This document shows, one piece after another, positions 42,948 through 52,653 of a DNA stretch of 64,000 bases (its first letter is position 1; the number at the start of each line of letters is the position of its first letter). The translations under genes were made by a program, and so were the position numbers. This DNA is from Celerinatantimonas yamalensis (GTDB lineage Bacteria; Pseudomonadota; Gammaproteobacteria; Enterobacterales; Celerinatantimonadaceae): assembly GCF_046054155.1 (NCBI RefSeq), contig NZ_JBEQCT010000003.1, positions 1 through 64,000 on the forward strand, in the 5' to 3' direction. Below the pieces are notes generated by a model. It searched no databases. It was not told the origin of the DNA and worked only from the letters and a program-made list of their open reading frames with translations.

Positions 42948-43008
42948 GTGTTGACATTTCAAGGCTACTTTTATAGCAAGTTGGTTGGCTCTTAGGCAAA
43001 GACCTTGT
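42948..43008 (-). repeat. Diverged copy of the short repeat found at 60111-60334
   Basis: From GTGTTGACATTTCA the sequence runs parallel to the copy starting GTGTTGACGTTTCA at 60111, including TTTTTATAGCAAGTTGG against TTTTTGCAGCGTTTGG. On the minus strand both copies read a similar peptide end, here QLAIKVALKCQHA and there NAAKILLKRQHS. No matching right end could be fixed, so it is a truncated or decayed copy. Confidence 0.45.
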
Positions 43009-43390
43009 TGATGGTAAAAAATCCCCCATAGGGTGTGGAGAAAAACAATGATAAAAATAAATATCTTCCAAATACGCAGATAACAGCAAGGCTTTAAGTC
43101 AGCAAATCCACACAACCGTGGGAATGTTTGTCAACTTATCGTGACACTTAGAGACGCGACATCAACTTTTGAAAGTCAAAAGGTCTTGTGTATCTCATTT
43201 ATGTCATCAATAATAATGATTAATTACGCAATAGTTGATTATGCTGAGTTGCTCTCAAACAATGGCAGTTGTTAAGCCATAAAAACTATCTTGAATGCAA
43301 CATGAAAGTACAGTTTGTTTTGCCATTTTTAATAGTGTGATTCTTGATGGTCACTATTTAATTTGGTTGTCTATAAGCATGGGAAAGATT

Positions 43391-43852
43391 ATGTACTTTA
43401 AAAATATTTTCTCTCAAATGGATACATTCACTAATATCTTTGTTGGTTTAACTGCGCTGTGGGGATTCTCACTATTGTTCTCTCATCTGTTTTTAGGATT
43501 GGTTGTCCTTATTTATTCAGGGGTTATTGGGTTGGTCACCGTGTTTGGGTTTGGAATGTCATATTCAATATTTCAAGTCGGTGAACAAACGATACTAAAT
43601 GATGATGAACTTTATTCATCAGTTAAAATGAACGAAATGACACATACAAATAAGGCTAATGAATTTATCCAAATTTATGTTGAAAACAAAAATGAATTCG
43701 AGAAGAATCCAGTATTAAAAAAAGTATTTGATAATTTATCTAACAACCTACTGCTTGAAAATACCTCCAACATTGAATATGCCATCGGCATCATGCTGAC
43801 ACAATATACGGCGGTCACGGATTTTCAAATAGTCGAATCCATCAATAAATAG
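43391..43852 (+). CDS. Hypothetical two-helix membrane protein
   Basis: This 153-residue protein has two membrane segments, about residues 11-31 (DTFTNIFVGLTALWGFSLLFS) and 33-60, then a soluble, Asn/Glu-rich tail (KANEFIQIYVENKNEFEKNP, NLLLENTSNIEYAIGI). The ATG at 43391 has GGGAAAG upstream; earlier codons lack support. It is AT-rich compared with the core genes and has no neighbour on the same strand for 1 kb, which suggests acquisition. I recognise no family. Confidence 0.55.
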   Translation: MYFKNIFSQMDTFTNIFVGLTALWGFSLLFSHLFLGLVVLIYSGVIGLVTVFGFGMSYSIFQVGEQTILNDDELYSSVKMNEMTHTNKANEFIQIYVENKNEFEKNPVLKKVFDNLSNNLLLENTSNIEYAIGIMLTQYTAVTDFQIVESINK

Positions 43853-44969
43853 TTCATTTTTATCAATGGGTAACGATTAATTTTGATGACCAAAGACTGG
43901 CTCAACATATTGAGATTATGTGTTCGGACACTACGCTTGGTCCAAAAAGCAAGGCATCTTTGGAATGGTATCTCAAGCGATATGTCATTGTTTCAACTAT
44001 ACGGTCAAAATTGTTTCGCAAGCATTTTAATAAATGGATGTGCTTCATTGACACATTGAGCAACGGTTAAATTGTCATCATTGATGGAAAAACCTTGTGT
44101 TTTTACCATCGCAACCATTGGTGCACGATCCCCCATACATCCCCCGTATGGTTAGTGTTAAAGTTAGCATCGCTGGCAAACAAAAATGCGGATTGATGGA
44201 TTCAGCAAATTTAACACAGACTTTACAAGCAGGGTTAACAGCCATGACGTCACCAGTATTGCAGGCTAGATCTCTATCCAGATTGTTGAATCTCATAGCT
44301 CAAATTATTATTAATTATATTATCATCCATGCAAATTGACATGTTCGTGTTAGCTTTTGTCCTCTCATCAAATGGCGTCTACTTTCAAGGTCAGTTCAGT
44401 GTTCGTTATGGGTCGCTTAATACCTTTAGTGTCTAAATTATAAATACCATAGCCATGAAGTTCTGTGAGGGGATGAAGTCTGTCTATGACTGTCGGTACT
44501 TTGCTTAAGTGAGTCATTCTTCGTAAGATCAGTGCGCCACGATCGGGGGCTTCACTCAGTTTTTCCGCAAGTGTGCATCTTTCAACTATAGGTAAGCTGC
44601 TCGCTAAAGAGTGTTCAGAAGTCAAACCTGAATTGTGATCAATCGGGTGGGGCGAGCTGTCCTATTGCCGAGTAATCTTGGCAATTGACCTAGACACTTG
44701 GTTGCGATTTTATCAATTAACAAATCCTATTTAGGCGTATGATCTGCTTGCAATGGATCACGCTGAGTGTGTGATTTCGTGCGCAGGAATATGAAAAGGC
44801 GTATTGAAACGGTTTTAAAAAATGAGGCTACTAGTTGATACCTGATGCGTTACTATTTGTCTTTTATCAACTTTGGTAATTTATCGGATGTGTCTTAAAT
44901 GAGGCGTCATCATTGTTACACCATTTCAACGGCAACTGATTAAGCCGTTTGTTTTTTCAAGGGATTGCC
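43853..44969. other. About 1.1 kb without an intact gene; possible decayed reading frames
   Basis: On the minus strand near 44296-44010, Cys-rich frames (GDVMAVNPACKVCVKFAES, then in another frame GGCMGDRAPMVAMVKTQG) read like pieces of one protein broken by frameshifts, but I cannot name the family. An 85-residue minus-strand frame at 44368-44625 also has no recognisable product. Nothing else is supported. Confidence 0.35.
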
Positions 44970-46175
44970 ATGCTCAATGTTTTTATCGTTGTTGTCGGAC
45001 TCAGTTTGGCTGGGTATCTCGCGTTTTCAAAACGGCTTTCTAGCTCAACCACTTGGAAAGCGACTATGACGCCACTGGCCTCGATCATGGGTAGTGGTTT
45101 TCTCGTTTGTGCACCATTATTGGCGGGTGTTGTTGGCAACTTAGCGCTTGTGTGTATGGCTCTGCTCTTAGTCCTTGCTTATGCAGTCGGGGGAGCCATT
45201 CGCTTTAATATTAAGCACTTCGAACCGATAGAAGAGCAGGCGGGAATGGTTCAAAATATTGCTTTTCTTGCGCGGATTGTACTCGCCGGTGCCTATTTTA
45301 TCTCAGTTACCTACTATATTAAATTGCTGGCGGCGTTTGCTCTGAATGCGTTTAACATCCATGCTGAATTGACAGCTGATGTGGTTTCGACACTGTTACT
45401 GCTGACCATCACTGGCGTAGGAATGTGGCGAGGACTGAGTGAGTTAGAAAAGGTCGAGTCATATTCAATCAGCCTCAATCTTGGTATGATTGGCGCATTG
45501 GTCTTGGGACTTTGCGTCTATAACGTTGGGCTTGTTACCTCTGGCCATTGGACGCTCCCTGATATCTCCTCAGATATCAGTTTTCATGATATGCGTGTAC
45601 TTTTAGGGCTATTGATTGTCGTCCAAGGGTTTGAAACGTCTCGTTACCTTGGCGAAGAGCACTCGGCGAGCCAAAGAATTACAACCATGCGTTTGGCGCA
45701 AATCATATCAACACTTATCTATCTTCTTTTTATCTCGTTGGTAACCGTGCTATTTCACCAAGGGATCGGGGCTAACGTTACCGCCATTATCAGTATGGCT
45801 GCACCTGTGGCAGCTGTTTTACCACTGCTTATTTCGATTGCCGCGATCGGTAGTCAGTTTAGCGCCGCTGTGGCCGATACATCTGGCGCGGGGGGATTGC
45901 TTGAAGATATCACCCATCGACGATTCCCCATTCGCTATGCGTATGTCTTGATCCTCATGGTGACACTGGTGCTAACTTGGGTAACGAATGTAAATGCTAT
46001 TATTGGTTATGCCTCACGTGCCTTTGCTTTGTTCTATGCACTGCAGTGTTTGGTTGCTTTTTTAGTCGCGTGTAGGGTCGAACAGTTGTCGCGTCGCCCG
46101 TTCTGGTTGCTCAGTTTTGCTTTGCTTACCATCGTTTGTTTGTTGATCTTCGCACTAGGCGTGCCCTCGGCATAG
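44970..46175 (+). CDS. APC-superfamily permease of unknown substrate
   Basis: This 401-residue inner-membrane protein has about 11 membrane segments and the amino-acid/polyamine/organocation pattern. The unwound first helix reads PLASIMGSGFLVCAP. A conserved middle reads LLIVVQGFETSRYLGEEH near 210-227, close to VxxGFExxRYxxEE of related transporters. GLLEDITHRRFP precedes the last helices. The ATG at 44970 follows AAGGGA. The substrate is unknown; no enzyme gene is adjacent. Confidence 0.8.
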   Translation: MLNVFIVVVGLSLAGYLAFSKRLSSSTTWKATMTPLASIMGSGFLVCAPLLAGVVGNLALVCMALLLVLAYAVGGAIRFNIKHFEPIEEQAGMVQNIAFLARIVLAGAYFISVTYYIKLLAAFALNAFNIHAELTADVVSTLLLLTITGVGMWRGLSELEKVESYSISLNLGMIGALVLGLCVYNVGLVTSGHWTLPDISSDISFHDMRVLLGLLIVVQGFETSRYLGEEHSASQRITTMRLAQIISTLIYLLFISLVTVLFHQGIGANVTAIISMAAPVAAVLPLLISIAAIGSQFSAAVADTSGAGGLLEDITHRRFPIRYAYVLILMVTLVLTWVTNVNAIIGYASRAFALFYALQCLVAFLVACRVEQLSRRPFWLLSFALLTIVCLLIFALGVPSA

Positions 46176-46291
46176 CAAGATTCTTTGAAAGAGTAAGACT
46201 CGGTTGTAAGCAACTGGGTACTTAGTTTTTCTAATATTCACAGGTGAGAGTGGTGGTTGTGTCACGAGAGTGGATGAAAAACAAGTGCAGC

Positions 46292-46314
46292 AAAGGCCGG
46301 TTCAACCGGCCTTT
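46292..46314. terminator. Hairpin between convergent genes, bidirectional terminator
   Basis: AAAGGCCGG (46292-46300) and CCGGCCTTT (46306-46314) form a 9-bp perfect stem with a five-base loop. The T tracts are short on both sides. It serves the permease gene and the chemoreceptor gene. Confidence 0.7.
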
Positions 46315-46321
46315 AGTTGGT

Positions 46322-48487
46322 TTATTTGAGTTTAAACTGCTGAATTAAATCTGTGAGCTGTTTCGACTCACTTGATAATCGGTTTGCCGCCTCGGCACAA
46401 CGTTCCGAGTTGTTACTGTTTTGCTGAGTGACTTCATCAATTTGATTGATCCCTTGGCTGATCTGCTCGGCGCCTTGAGCTTGTTCACTGGCGGCGCTGG
46501 CAATCTCATTGACTAATGAGCTTGATTCTCCGACTCGGTGCACAATCGATTCCAAAGCTTCGGCTGTTTGTCGTGATAACACAATCCCGCGTTGGGTTCG
46601 CTGCGCGGAAATATCAATTAACGAGGATGTTTGTTGGACCGCTCCGGCACTACGTGCAGCCAATTGACGAACTTCATCGGCAACTACGGCAAAACCGCGC
46701 CCCTGTTCGCCTGCTCGAGCCGCTTCAATTGCAGCATTTAAGGCGAGTAAGTTAGTTTGTTCTGCAATCGATTCAATGGTTCGGATAAGATTATTAATGT
46801 CCTTCCCTGAACTTTCAATATCTTTCATCGCTTGTTGCAATTCAGTCATGAGCTGATTGCCGTTATCAGCTGAATCCATTGATTGTTGTGACAATGTACT
46901 TGCTGTGTCAGCATTATTTGAACTTTGTTTAATCTGTGCGGCAATTTGAGTGATAGTTGCACTAATTTCCGTGACCGCTGCCGCTGATTGAGTCGCACCG
47001 CTGGCTAAGTCATGACTTAGATCAGAGACATTATCAGCGTTTGAGCCGATTACTTCAGCGCGCTGTTTAATTTGTCCAACCAAACGATTTAAGTTAGTCA
47101 TCATCCCTGATAGGGCCTTACCTAACTGATCTTTTTCTGAGGCAAGATTGACTGAGAAGCTGAGATCGCCTTTTGAAATTTTCTCTGCAACGCTCGCCTG
47201 CTCTTGTAAACTATCTGCCATATTGTCTAACGCGCTAGCTAATTGACCGATTTCATCATGACTGGTGTATGTCAATCGTCCGCTAAAATCACCTTGCGAG
47301 ATTGTTTGAGCCATTTTTACGGCCCGCATAATCGGCAATGCTAAGTTTCGAGCCATCGTCGCCAAAACAGCCATCGCGATAATAGAGACCATCAATCCAA
47401 TAGCGATTTGCCAATTCCTAGCAGTCTCATTGGTCTGGTTTATTTGTTTGCCTAACTGAGTCACGTCCGCCATTACGAGATCGCGGTTCACTGTGATAAT
47501 AATCGACCAAAGAGCGTCAGTTGTTCCGAGTTTAATAGGCGAAAATACTTGTATGTTGCTTTGGTTAGGATCGTTAAATACAGTGTCTTGCCCGGATTGA
47601 ACCGTCGCGAGAACGCGATCATATTGGTCATTAAATAGTGGCCGCATTGATCCGCCGATAGCATCAGGGTTAGCGCTGTCTGCAATGACTAATCCTTGTT
47701 TCGTTACAATTGTCACGGAGGCTTGACCGCCATAAAGTTTGTCGTCAACTTGTTTGCTTAATGACTGCACAAAATCCAGATCATAGTCGGCACCAAATAC
47801 CCCAAGAAATTTACCATTGACGAGAATAGGGGCGGATAATGTTGCCAACCAAACATGTTTTCCCTGGACAATATAAGGGAGCGGTGCTGTGACAGCTGAT
47901 TGATGTGTTTCACGGGGGACAATGTACCATCCACCTTTAGCGACGCCATTGGCGTGTTTCTCTTGTGAGTCATACTCAACTAAAGGCTGCACCGCAATGT
48001 GACCATTGCTGCTACGTGTCCAATAAGGCGTAAAGCGCCCAGTTTGAGGGTTATTCCCCATTGAATCAGTGTGATTCTGCGCATCTTGACCATCAAATGC
48101 ATTAGGTTCCCAAGCACTATAGATACCGTTAAGATCTTTGTGAGCAGCGAGCACGTCATGTAAAATTCTGTTGAATGATTCACGGGTATCAACCTGTGAT
48201 TTTCTTTCTTGTTCGTAGACTTTATTGGCCGCGGTGGTTTTAGCCAATGTTTGCGCGATGATAAGGCCCGGCTCTAAACGGCGGCTAATGGCATTAGCAT
48301 ATGAAGACGCGGTGGTTTTGAGACCATCCAACGTACTTTTTTCCACTAAATTAGTGACTCGATTGGACACCAGATTTTTTGTATTTGATGCTGAATAGAC
48401 ATTGTAGCCGACTAAGATACTGGCTGTAACCAATAAGCAAAGACCAGCCACTACTACAATCTTTCCTTGTATTGATTTCAACTTCAT
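46322..48487 (-). CDS. Methyl-accepting chemotaxis protein with dCache sensor
   Basis: This 721-residue receptor has a first membrane helix at about 9-29 and a periplasmic double-Cache region at about 40-350 (YSAWEPNAFDGQDA; WLATLSAPILVNGKFLGVFGADYDL). A second helix lies near 362-382, followed by HAMP (LPIMRAVKMAQTISQGDFSG) and the signalling domain. The hairpin tip EQTNLLALNAAIEAARAGEQ is intact. There is no CheR-docking pentapeptide at the C-terminus. It would sense a small ligand such as an amino acid and control CheA through CheW/CheV. No sigma-28 promoter was found upstream. Confidence 0.94.
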   Translation of the reverse strand: MKLKSIQGKIVVVAGLCLLVTASILVGYNVYSASNTKNLVSNRVTNLVEKSTLDGLKTTASSYANAISRRLEPGLIIAQTLAKTTAANKVYEQERKSQVDTRESFNRILHDVLAAHKDLNGIYSAWEPNAFDGQDAQNHTDSMGNNPQTGRFTPYWTRSSNGHIAVQPLVEYDSQEKHANGVAKGGWYIVPRETHQSAVTAPLPYIVQGKHVWLATLSAPILVNGKFLGVFGADYDLDFVQSLSKQVDDKLYGGQASVTIVTKQGLVIADSANPDAIGGSMRPLFNDQYDRVLATVQSGQDTVFNDPNQSNIQVFSPIKLGTTDALWSIIITVNRDLVMADVTQLGKQINQTNETARNWQIAIGLMVSIIAMAVLATMARNLALPIMRAVKMAQTISQGDFSGRLTYTSHDEIGQLASALDNMADSLQEQASVAEKISKGDLSFSVNLASEKDQLGKALSGMMTNLNRLVGQIKQRAEVIGSNADNVSDLSHDLASGATQSAAAVTEISATITQIAAQIKQSSNNADTASTLSQQSMDSADNGNQLMTELQQAMKDIESSGKDINNLIRTIESIAEQTNLLALNAAIEAARAGEQGRGFAVVADEVRQLAARSAGAVQQTSSLIDISAQRTQRGIVLSRQTAEALESIVHRVGESSSLVNEIASAASEQAQGAEQISQGINQIDEVTQQNSNNSERCAEAANRLSSESKQLTDLIQQFKLK

Positions 48488-49863
48488 AGGAAATTTCCTT
48501 TAGTAAATATGATCCATTGTAAATGTATAAAATAATGAACTTTTCATCTTAATTTTAGTTACTTATTTTTTAGTTAATTATTTTTATAAAAATAATGACC
48601 TAATGACAGATTTTCGTAATTACTTAGTCCTTTTAAGTGTAGTAGAACGACCGGATGTACAGATAAAATTTGGCCATCTTTACATATCTTCGGCAATTAT
48701 ATGGCAAGGAGAAAAAGTAGCTGATATGTTTGTGAAATATTTAATGTTTAATCAATGAGTTCGGATGATCATCCGTATCTCACCTTAAGTTAAGGGACGA
48801 AACAAAAAATAAAAAAGCATGACATATTCTAAATTTACTCAACCTTGTTACGACTATTTTAACTAAAAATATCTTTATTTGTGCAATATATTGTAACAAT
48901 TTTGTCATATTAATAAATACATTGATATCATGATCGACGCCTCATTGTAAGTTGCGTGTTGTCGGCCAGTGTTCAAGCTCCTGTCATTTTTTATCAGCAA
49001 ACCAGCCCTATGCAAAAATATAGGGCCTACTTTAACGATCATCGCTGTTATCACTGCGGTGATGCAAGCCTACCTGTTGACTCGACAAGCTTTATAAAGC
49101 GTGTATTTCTGATGTTAAAGTGCAACTCGTTGCGATGACAACAATCATGTTGGAATGACATCATGTCTGGATACTCAAGTGGTCATTAAGAAGGTTATGT
49201 CGCCTACTTATTTTGCATCACTGATTTCTCAGTGTATTCGTCCATACTAAATTTTGAACAACATGAGGTCAGCCTTGAATGTGTGGGTAAGTGTTAAACT
49301 ATCCAATAGATTGAATGAACTGACTTCTGAAAGCTCGATTAAATCGACTCCAGCAAAGCGATTGTCTTTTCTAAACTATAAAAATGCACTATAAAGTCAG
49401 CATCAATATTTATTAAAAGCGAGTTTCATACGAGGTGATTAATTAGTTGGATGCATGATCAAACAGTGATCCATAAATAGTTAGGTGTCGGCTGGTGATG
49501 TTATTGATAGCCAATGCTATAGTTATTATTAATTATATATAGATGTTGTTTAAAAAGGCCTGCATTTTTTAATACACACTGTTTAAGATCATTGTCATCG
49601 ACTCATGTTATAGGTTGGATATCAGTGAATGAATCAGAATCATATTTCCTATTTGTTTATTCGCAGATAATCGTGACGAGCTGCTTCAGTGATGACGCTC
49701 AAAGATAATCACCTTGGATGATAAGGTCATTTCGGCATTGAATGTTAAACATAACGAACTAAACTCTCTTTGCGACAGCAATCAAGTTGCCATGCTCGCT
49801 CTTTTACATTCATCTGCTAGAAAATGGCGTGAGGCAGGCGGTGTGGAGTCTGATTAACATGGC
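48488..49863. other. 1.4 kb AT-rich stretch without a recognisable gene
   Basis: No open frame beyond about 60 residues has a credible start or product on either strand. A small hairpin CCCTAT/ATAGGG lies near 49006-49024. This is the longest gene-free stretch in the window. It lies between the starts/ends of MCP (starting at 48487, reading away) and the TPR gene (ending at 49864). Confidence 0.5.
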
Positions 49864-51072
49864 TTATCCTTGAGTCGTGCGGATCTGTTGAACATAGTCG
49901 AGCCATGCCTTAGCTTGACTTTGTAGCAAGGATGAACGCTTAGCAAGATGAAATAGAGCAGTGGCCTTAGTGAATTGGTTCAGCTCGGTGGCGGCAATAC
50001 CGGCACTGAGATCAAGCGCTGCACTTTTTTGTCCATGTTGATTGGCTTGCTGATGAATAATCATTACTCGTTGCCACTTTTTTTGTGCCAGCAGCATATC
50101 AATGTAACTCTGATAATGCAGATTGCTGGGGTAGCGAGTTGCCAGTTGATCCAGTGATTTTAATGCTTGAGGATATTGTTTGGCACTGGTCCATAAACTG
50201 GCGAGTTGTTGTAAGTTTTCTGCATTGTTTTTTAATTGCTGTTTTTTGATGCCATCGGCATAGACGACGGCTGCTAGATAGGGAATGTGTTCTGACAGTG
50301 CCAGTTGGCTGAGCATACGATAGTGATCGGGCATAGCGAAGAGGTGCCGTTGCCACGCTAAGCGCAAGGTTGCAAGAGCCTGTAGTGGTTGTTTTGCGTT
50401 GAGCTCTAGATTCGCTAGTTGATACCAATTTTGCATTTGACTTGGTGCCAGCGATACGATCTTCTGTTGCCATATGATACTCCGGTGCCACTGTTTTTTG
50501 GCAATGGCTAAAGCAACCCCTAGTTGATACCAATCAAGTGGCGCGTTAGCGCGTTGGGTTAAAGCTGTGTTTATTGAATCAAGCCCACTATGCCAGTCAT
50601 TTAGGTGATAGTAACCAATTGCTAACAGATAATAATGGTTGGCTTGATGGTGTGTGTTGGGGGCTACCTTAAGCCATTGCTTGAGACTATCTACCCCTGC
50701 TTGCCATTGCTCAAGATTCAGTTGTAGCTGCGCAATCGTCATTAGCAGTGCTTGTTGCTGAGCCTCTGGCTGCGTTTGGCTTTGGTAAGCTTGCTTAAAT
50801 GCAGCAAGCGCTTGTTGGGGGTTTTGCAACGCCAAGGCCGTGCGTCCAAGTGTAATCTGAGCCAGCGAGCGAGCGTATTCGTTGCTGGGTGATTTAGCGA
50901 GTTGTTGTAGCCATTGTTGTAACTTTTTTTGTGCTTTTTCTGGCTGTTGCGCGGCCAAGAGCGCTTGCGCGGCTTGCAGAGTGCGATAATCAGATTGGCT
51001 GATGGATTCGCTATGACCAAGCGGGGCATATAACCCTACAAACAAAATGATCCAATAGGCAGATAGTCTCAT
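49864..51072 (-). CDS. TPR-repeat lipoprotein-like protein of the TonB2 operon
   Basis: This 402-residue exported protein has a signal peptide (MRLSAYWIILFVGLYAPLGHS) and then about ten tetratricopeptide-like helical pairs, for example AQITLGRTALALQNPQQALA, YYLLAIGYYHLNDWHSGLDS and WYQLANLELNAKQPLQALAT. There is no lipobox, so it is probably periplasmic or membrane-anchored by its N-terminus. TPR proteins of this kind are the last gene of TonB2 operons in Vibrio and Shewanella, and may link the system to outer-membrane receptors. The ATG at 51072 follows tonB by 5 bp. Confidence 0.82.
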   Translation of the reverse strand: MRLSAYWIILFVGLYAPLGHSESISQSDYRTLQAAQALLAAQQPEKAQKKLQQWLQQLAKSPSNEYARSLAQITLGRTALALQNPQQALAAFKQAYQSQTQPEAQQQALLMTIAQLQLNLEQWQAGVDSLKQWLKVAPNTHHQANHYYLLAIGYYHLNDWHSGLDSINTALTQRANAPLDWYQLGVALAIAKKQWHRSIIWQQKIVSLAPSQMQNWYQLANLELNAKQPLQALATLRLAWQRHLFAMPDHYRMLSQLALSEHIPYLAAVVYADGIKKQQLKNNAENLQQLASLWTSAKQYPQALKSLDQLATRYPSNLHYQSYIDMLLAQKKWQRVMIIHQQANQHGQKSAALDLSAGIAATELNQFTKATALFHLAKRSSLLQSQAKAWLDYVQQIRTTQG

Positions 51073-51077
51073 GGCAA

Positions 51078-51728
51078 TTAATTCTCTAATGAAAAAGCGA
51101 TATTCTGCTGGGCTCGATAAGCGACGGCTTGGCCTTGCTGCATTTTGGGCTGAAATTTCCATCCGTAAATAGCCTGTTTAACCGCATTATCAAAGATATT
51201 CGGTGGCTTTGCGGCTACTATTTTAATACTTCCTGGTTTCACCTGACCGTTAGGTTGAACGATAAATTCAGCCGTGACTTCCCCTTCAATATTGCGCTGC
51301 TGTGCTCGTCGTGGATATAGCGGCGCCAAGCGTGAAACAACCACTGGATGAGCATCAATGCCAAGAGCTACCTGTACGCCATCGAGGCTGCCCACTTGTG
51401 TATTAAGCGTAACTGGGGTATCTAGATGTGACGTTGGCGCGGCGACATTCAAGCCATTTGGAATGGGTATAGTTTGCGCTTGAGGTTGGCCAGCTGTGAG
51501 TGTTGGTAATAGCAACATCGTTGCCGCGGTTGGTGGCGGTGGTGGTGGCGGCATTGCACGCGAGCGGGTTTGCAGCGATGGTTTGTCGTCCAATGCGGTT
51601 AAGGTGACATGAACTGGCTGCGAATAGTGATGTTGGGGGGCTTGCACACCGATCAGTTTGCCGAGCAGGATAAAAAAGCCAGAACCAATAAGAAGTGCCA
51701 AAGGTGTGCATATGAGTAATCTGCGCAT
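51078..51728 (-). CDS. tonB2: TonB-family energy transducer (TonB2 type)
   Basis: This 216-residue protein has an N-terminal membrane anchor (LLICTPLALLIGSGFFILLG), a short proline-rich stretch MPPPPPPPTAA and a C-terminal TonB domain (about 125-215). That domain contains YPRRAQQRNIEGEVTAEFIV and AVKQAIYGWKFQPKMQQGQ. It passes energy from the ExbB/ExbD motor to outer-membrane receptors. The short periplasmic linker is typical of TonB2. It starts 2 bp after exbD. Confidence 0.92.
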   Translation of the reverse strand: MRRLLICTPLALLIGSGFFILLGKLIGVQAPQHHYSQPVHVTLTALDDKPSLQTRSRAMPPPPPPPTAATMLLLPTLTAGQPQAQTIPIPNGLNVAAPTSHLDTPVTLNTQVGSLDGVQVALGIDAHPVVVSRLAPLYPRRAQQRNIEGEVTAEFIVQPNGQVKPGSIKIVAAKPPNIFDNAVKQAIYGWKFQPKMQQGQAVAYRAQQNIAFSLEN

Positions 51729-51730
51729 GA

Positions 51731-52147
51731 TTAGTTGGCTTGACTTTTTTGCGTGGCGACACGATAAGGGATACCGGCTTGGCGTAATATATCTATCACA
51801 CTGATGAGCGCACCAGTCGTTGCCCGCTTATCTGCTTCAATAATCACGGCGAATCGAGGTTGAGAGGCTTTTATTTGGTTAATAGATGCCGACAGTAGAC
51901 GCACATCGATGCGTTGATGATTAAGCCAAATCTGACCATTTTCACTCAGGCCTATGACCTGAGCACTTTGGCTTTGCTTGGTCGCTGTACTAGCAACGGG
52001 ACGCTCGACTTTTACCCCTGATTCCTGCACAAAGGAGGTTGAGACGATAAAGAAAATCAACATGATAAATACAATATCGAGCATCGGTGTGAGGTCGATT
52101 TGAGCTTCTTCAGTTGTTTGTTGTTGAAATAATCGAGAGCGTCTCAT
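51731..52147 (-). CDS. exbD2: Biopolymer transport protein ExbD (TonB2 system)
   Basis: This 138-residue protein has a single membrane helix. The conserved proton-path aspartate lies in IDLTPMLDIVFIMLIFFIVS. The periplasmic domain includes FAVIIEADKRATTGALISVI. With ExbB it forms the proton-driven motor that energises TonB. The ATG at 52147 overlaps the exbB stop by 4 bp; the upstream extension inside exbB is rejected. Confidence 0.95.
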   Translation of the reverse strand: MRRSRLFQQQTTEEAQIDLTPMLDIVFIMLIFFIVSTSFVQESGVKVERPVASTATKQSQSAQVIGLSENGQIWLNHQRIDVRLLSASINQIKASQPRFAVIIEADKRATTGALISVIDILRQAGIPYRVATQKSQAN

Positions 52148-52653
52148 AGATAATTTACGGCTCCAGTTTGTTGGCTGAGTGCATGGCGCTGGCGCTGGCT
52201 CCAACGCTGTAAATGGGTATAAAAAATCAATCCGAATACGGCAATAGCCATACCGGCCATAGTTGGCAAAGTGGCTTTGGCGATCCCTGATGCCATCAGT
52301 TGCGGATTTGCTCCCTGATTTAGGGCTAAGCCATCAAATACTTGAATCATGCCGGTGACGGTTCCGAGTAATCCAATCAATGGACAGAGGCTGATCAATA
52401 TACGGATCATCGGTAAGTACTGTTGCAATTGTAGATCGAGCTGACAGTAATCCCGTATCCATGCCAGTGAGTGTGGTTTCTGTTTGGCTGTTTGCAGCAT
52501 CTGCTTTTTTAAGCGGGGATACAATTGTAGCCGAAACCAGTATCGCTCAAGCATCAACAGCAATAGTACCCAGCATAAGATCAGTAACCCCGATAAAACC
52601 CAGCCACCGGCTTTTAAAAAACTTAGTAGTGTGTGCAAATCAAGCAGATTCAT
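52144..52653 (-). CDS. exbB2: Biopolymer transport protein ExbB (TonB2 system)
   Basis: This 169-residue MotA/TolQ/ExbB channel protein has three membrane helices. Helices 2-3 carry LCPLIGLLGTVTGMIQVFD and KATLPTMAGMAIAVFGLIFY. It is the stator-like proton channel partner of ExbD. Short forms of this size are usual for TonB2. The start lies within the last 14 bp of the ttpC gene, so translation is coupled. Confidence 0.94.
   Translation of the reverse strand: MNLLDLHTLLSFLKAGGWVLSGLLILCWVLLLLMLERYWFRLQLYPRLKKQMLQTAKQKPHSLAWIRDYCQLDLQLQQYLPMIRILISLCPLIGLLGTVTGMIQVFDGLALNQGANPQLMASGIAKATLPTMAGMAIAVFGLIFYTHLQRWSQRQRHALSQQTGAVNYL

Larger units (their letters stand above)
42583..43390. other. Intergenic region with an operator-like palindrome and a decayed repeat copy
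   Basis: It holds the 14-bp palindrome at 42762 and, from 42948 to about 43010, a stretch similar to the repeat at 60111. The 63-residue minus-strand frame over 42924-43115 has no recognisable start or domain and ends in the repeat. Otherwise nothing is supported. Confidence 0.45.

Noticed and set aside
42924..43115. 63-residue minus-strand frame as a gene
   Set aside because: It has no ribosome site or known family, and its end falls within the decayed repeat, so it is better explained as part of that element.
44368..44625. 85-residue minus-strand frame
   Set aside because: No domain, no good start, and it lies in a region that looks decayed.
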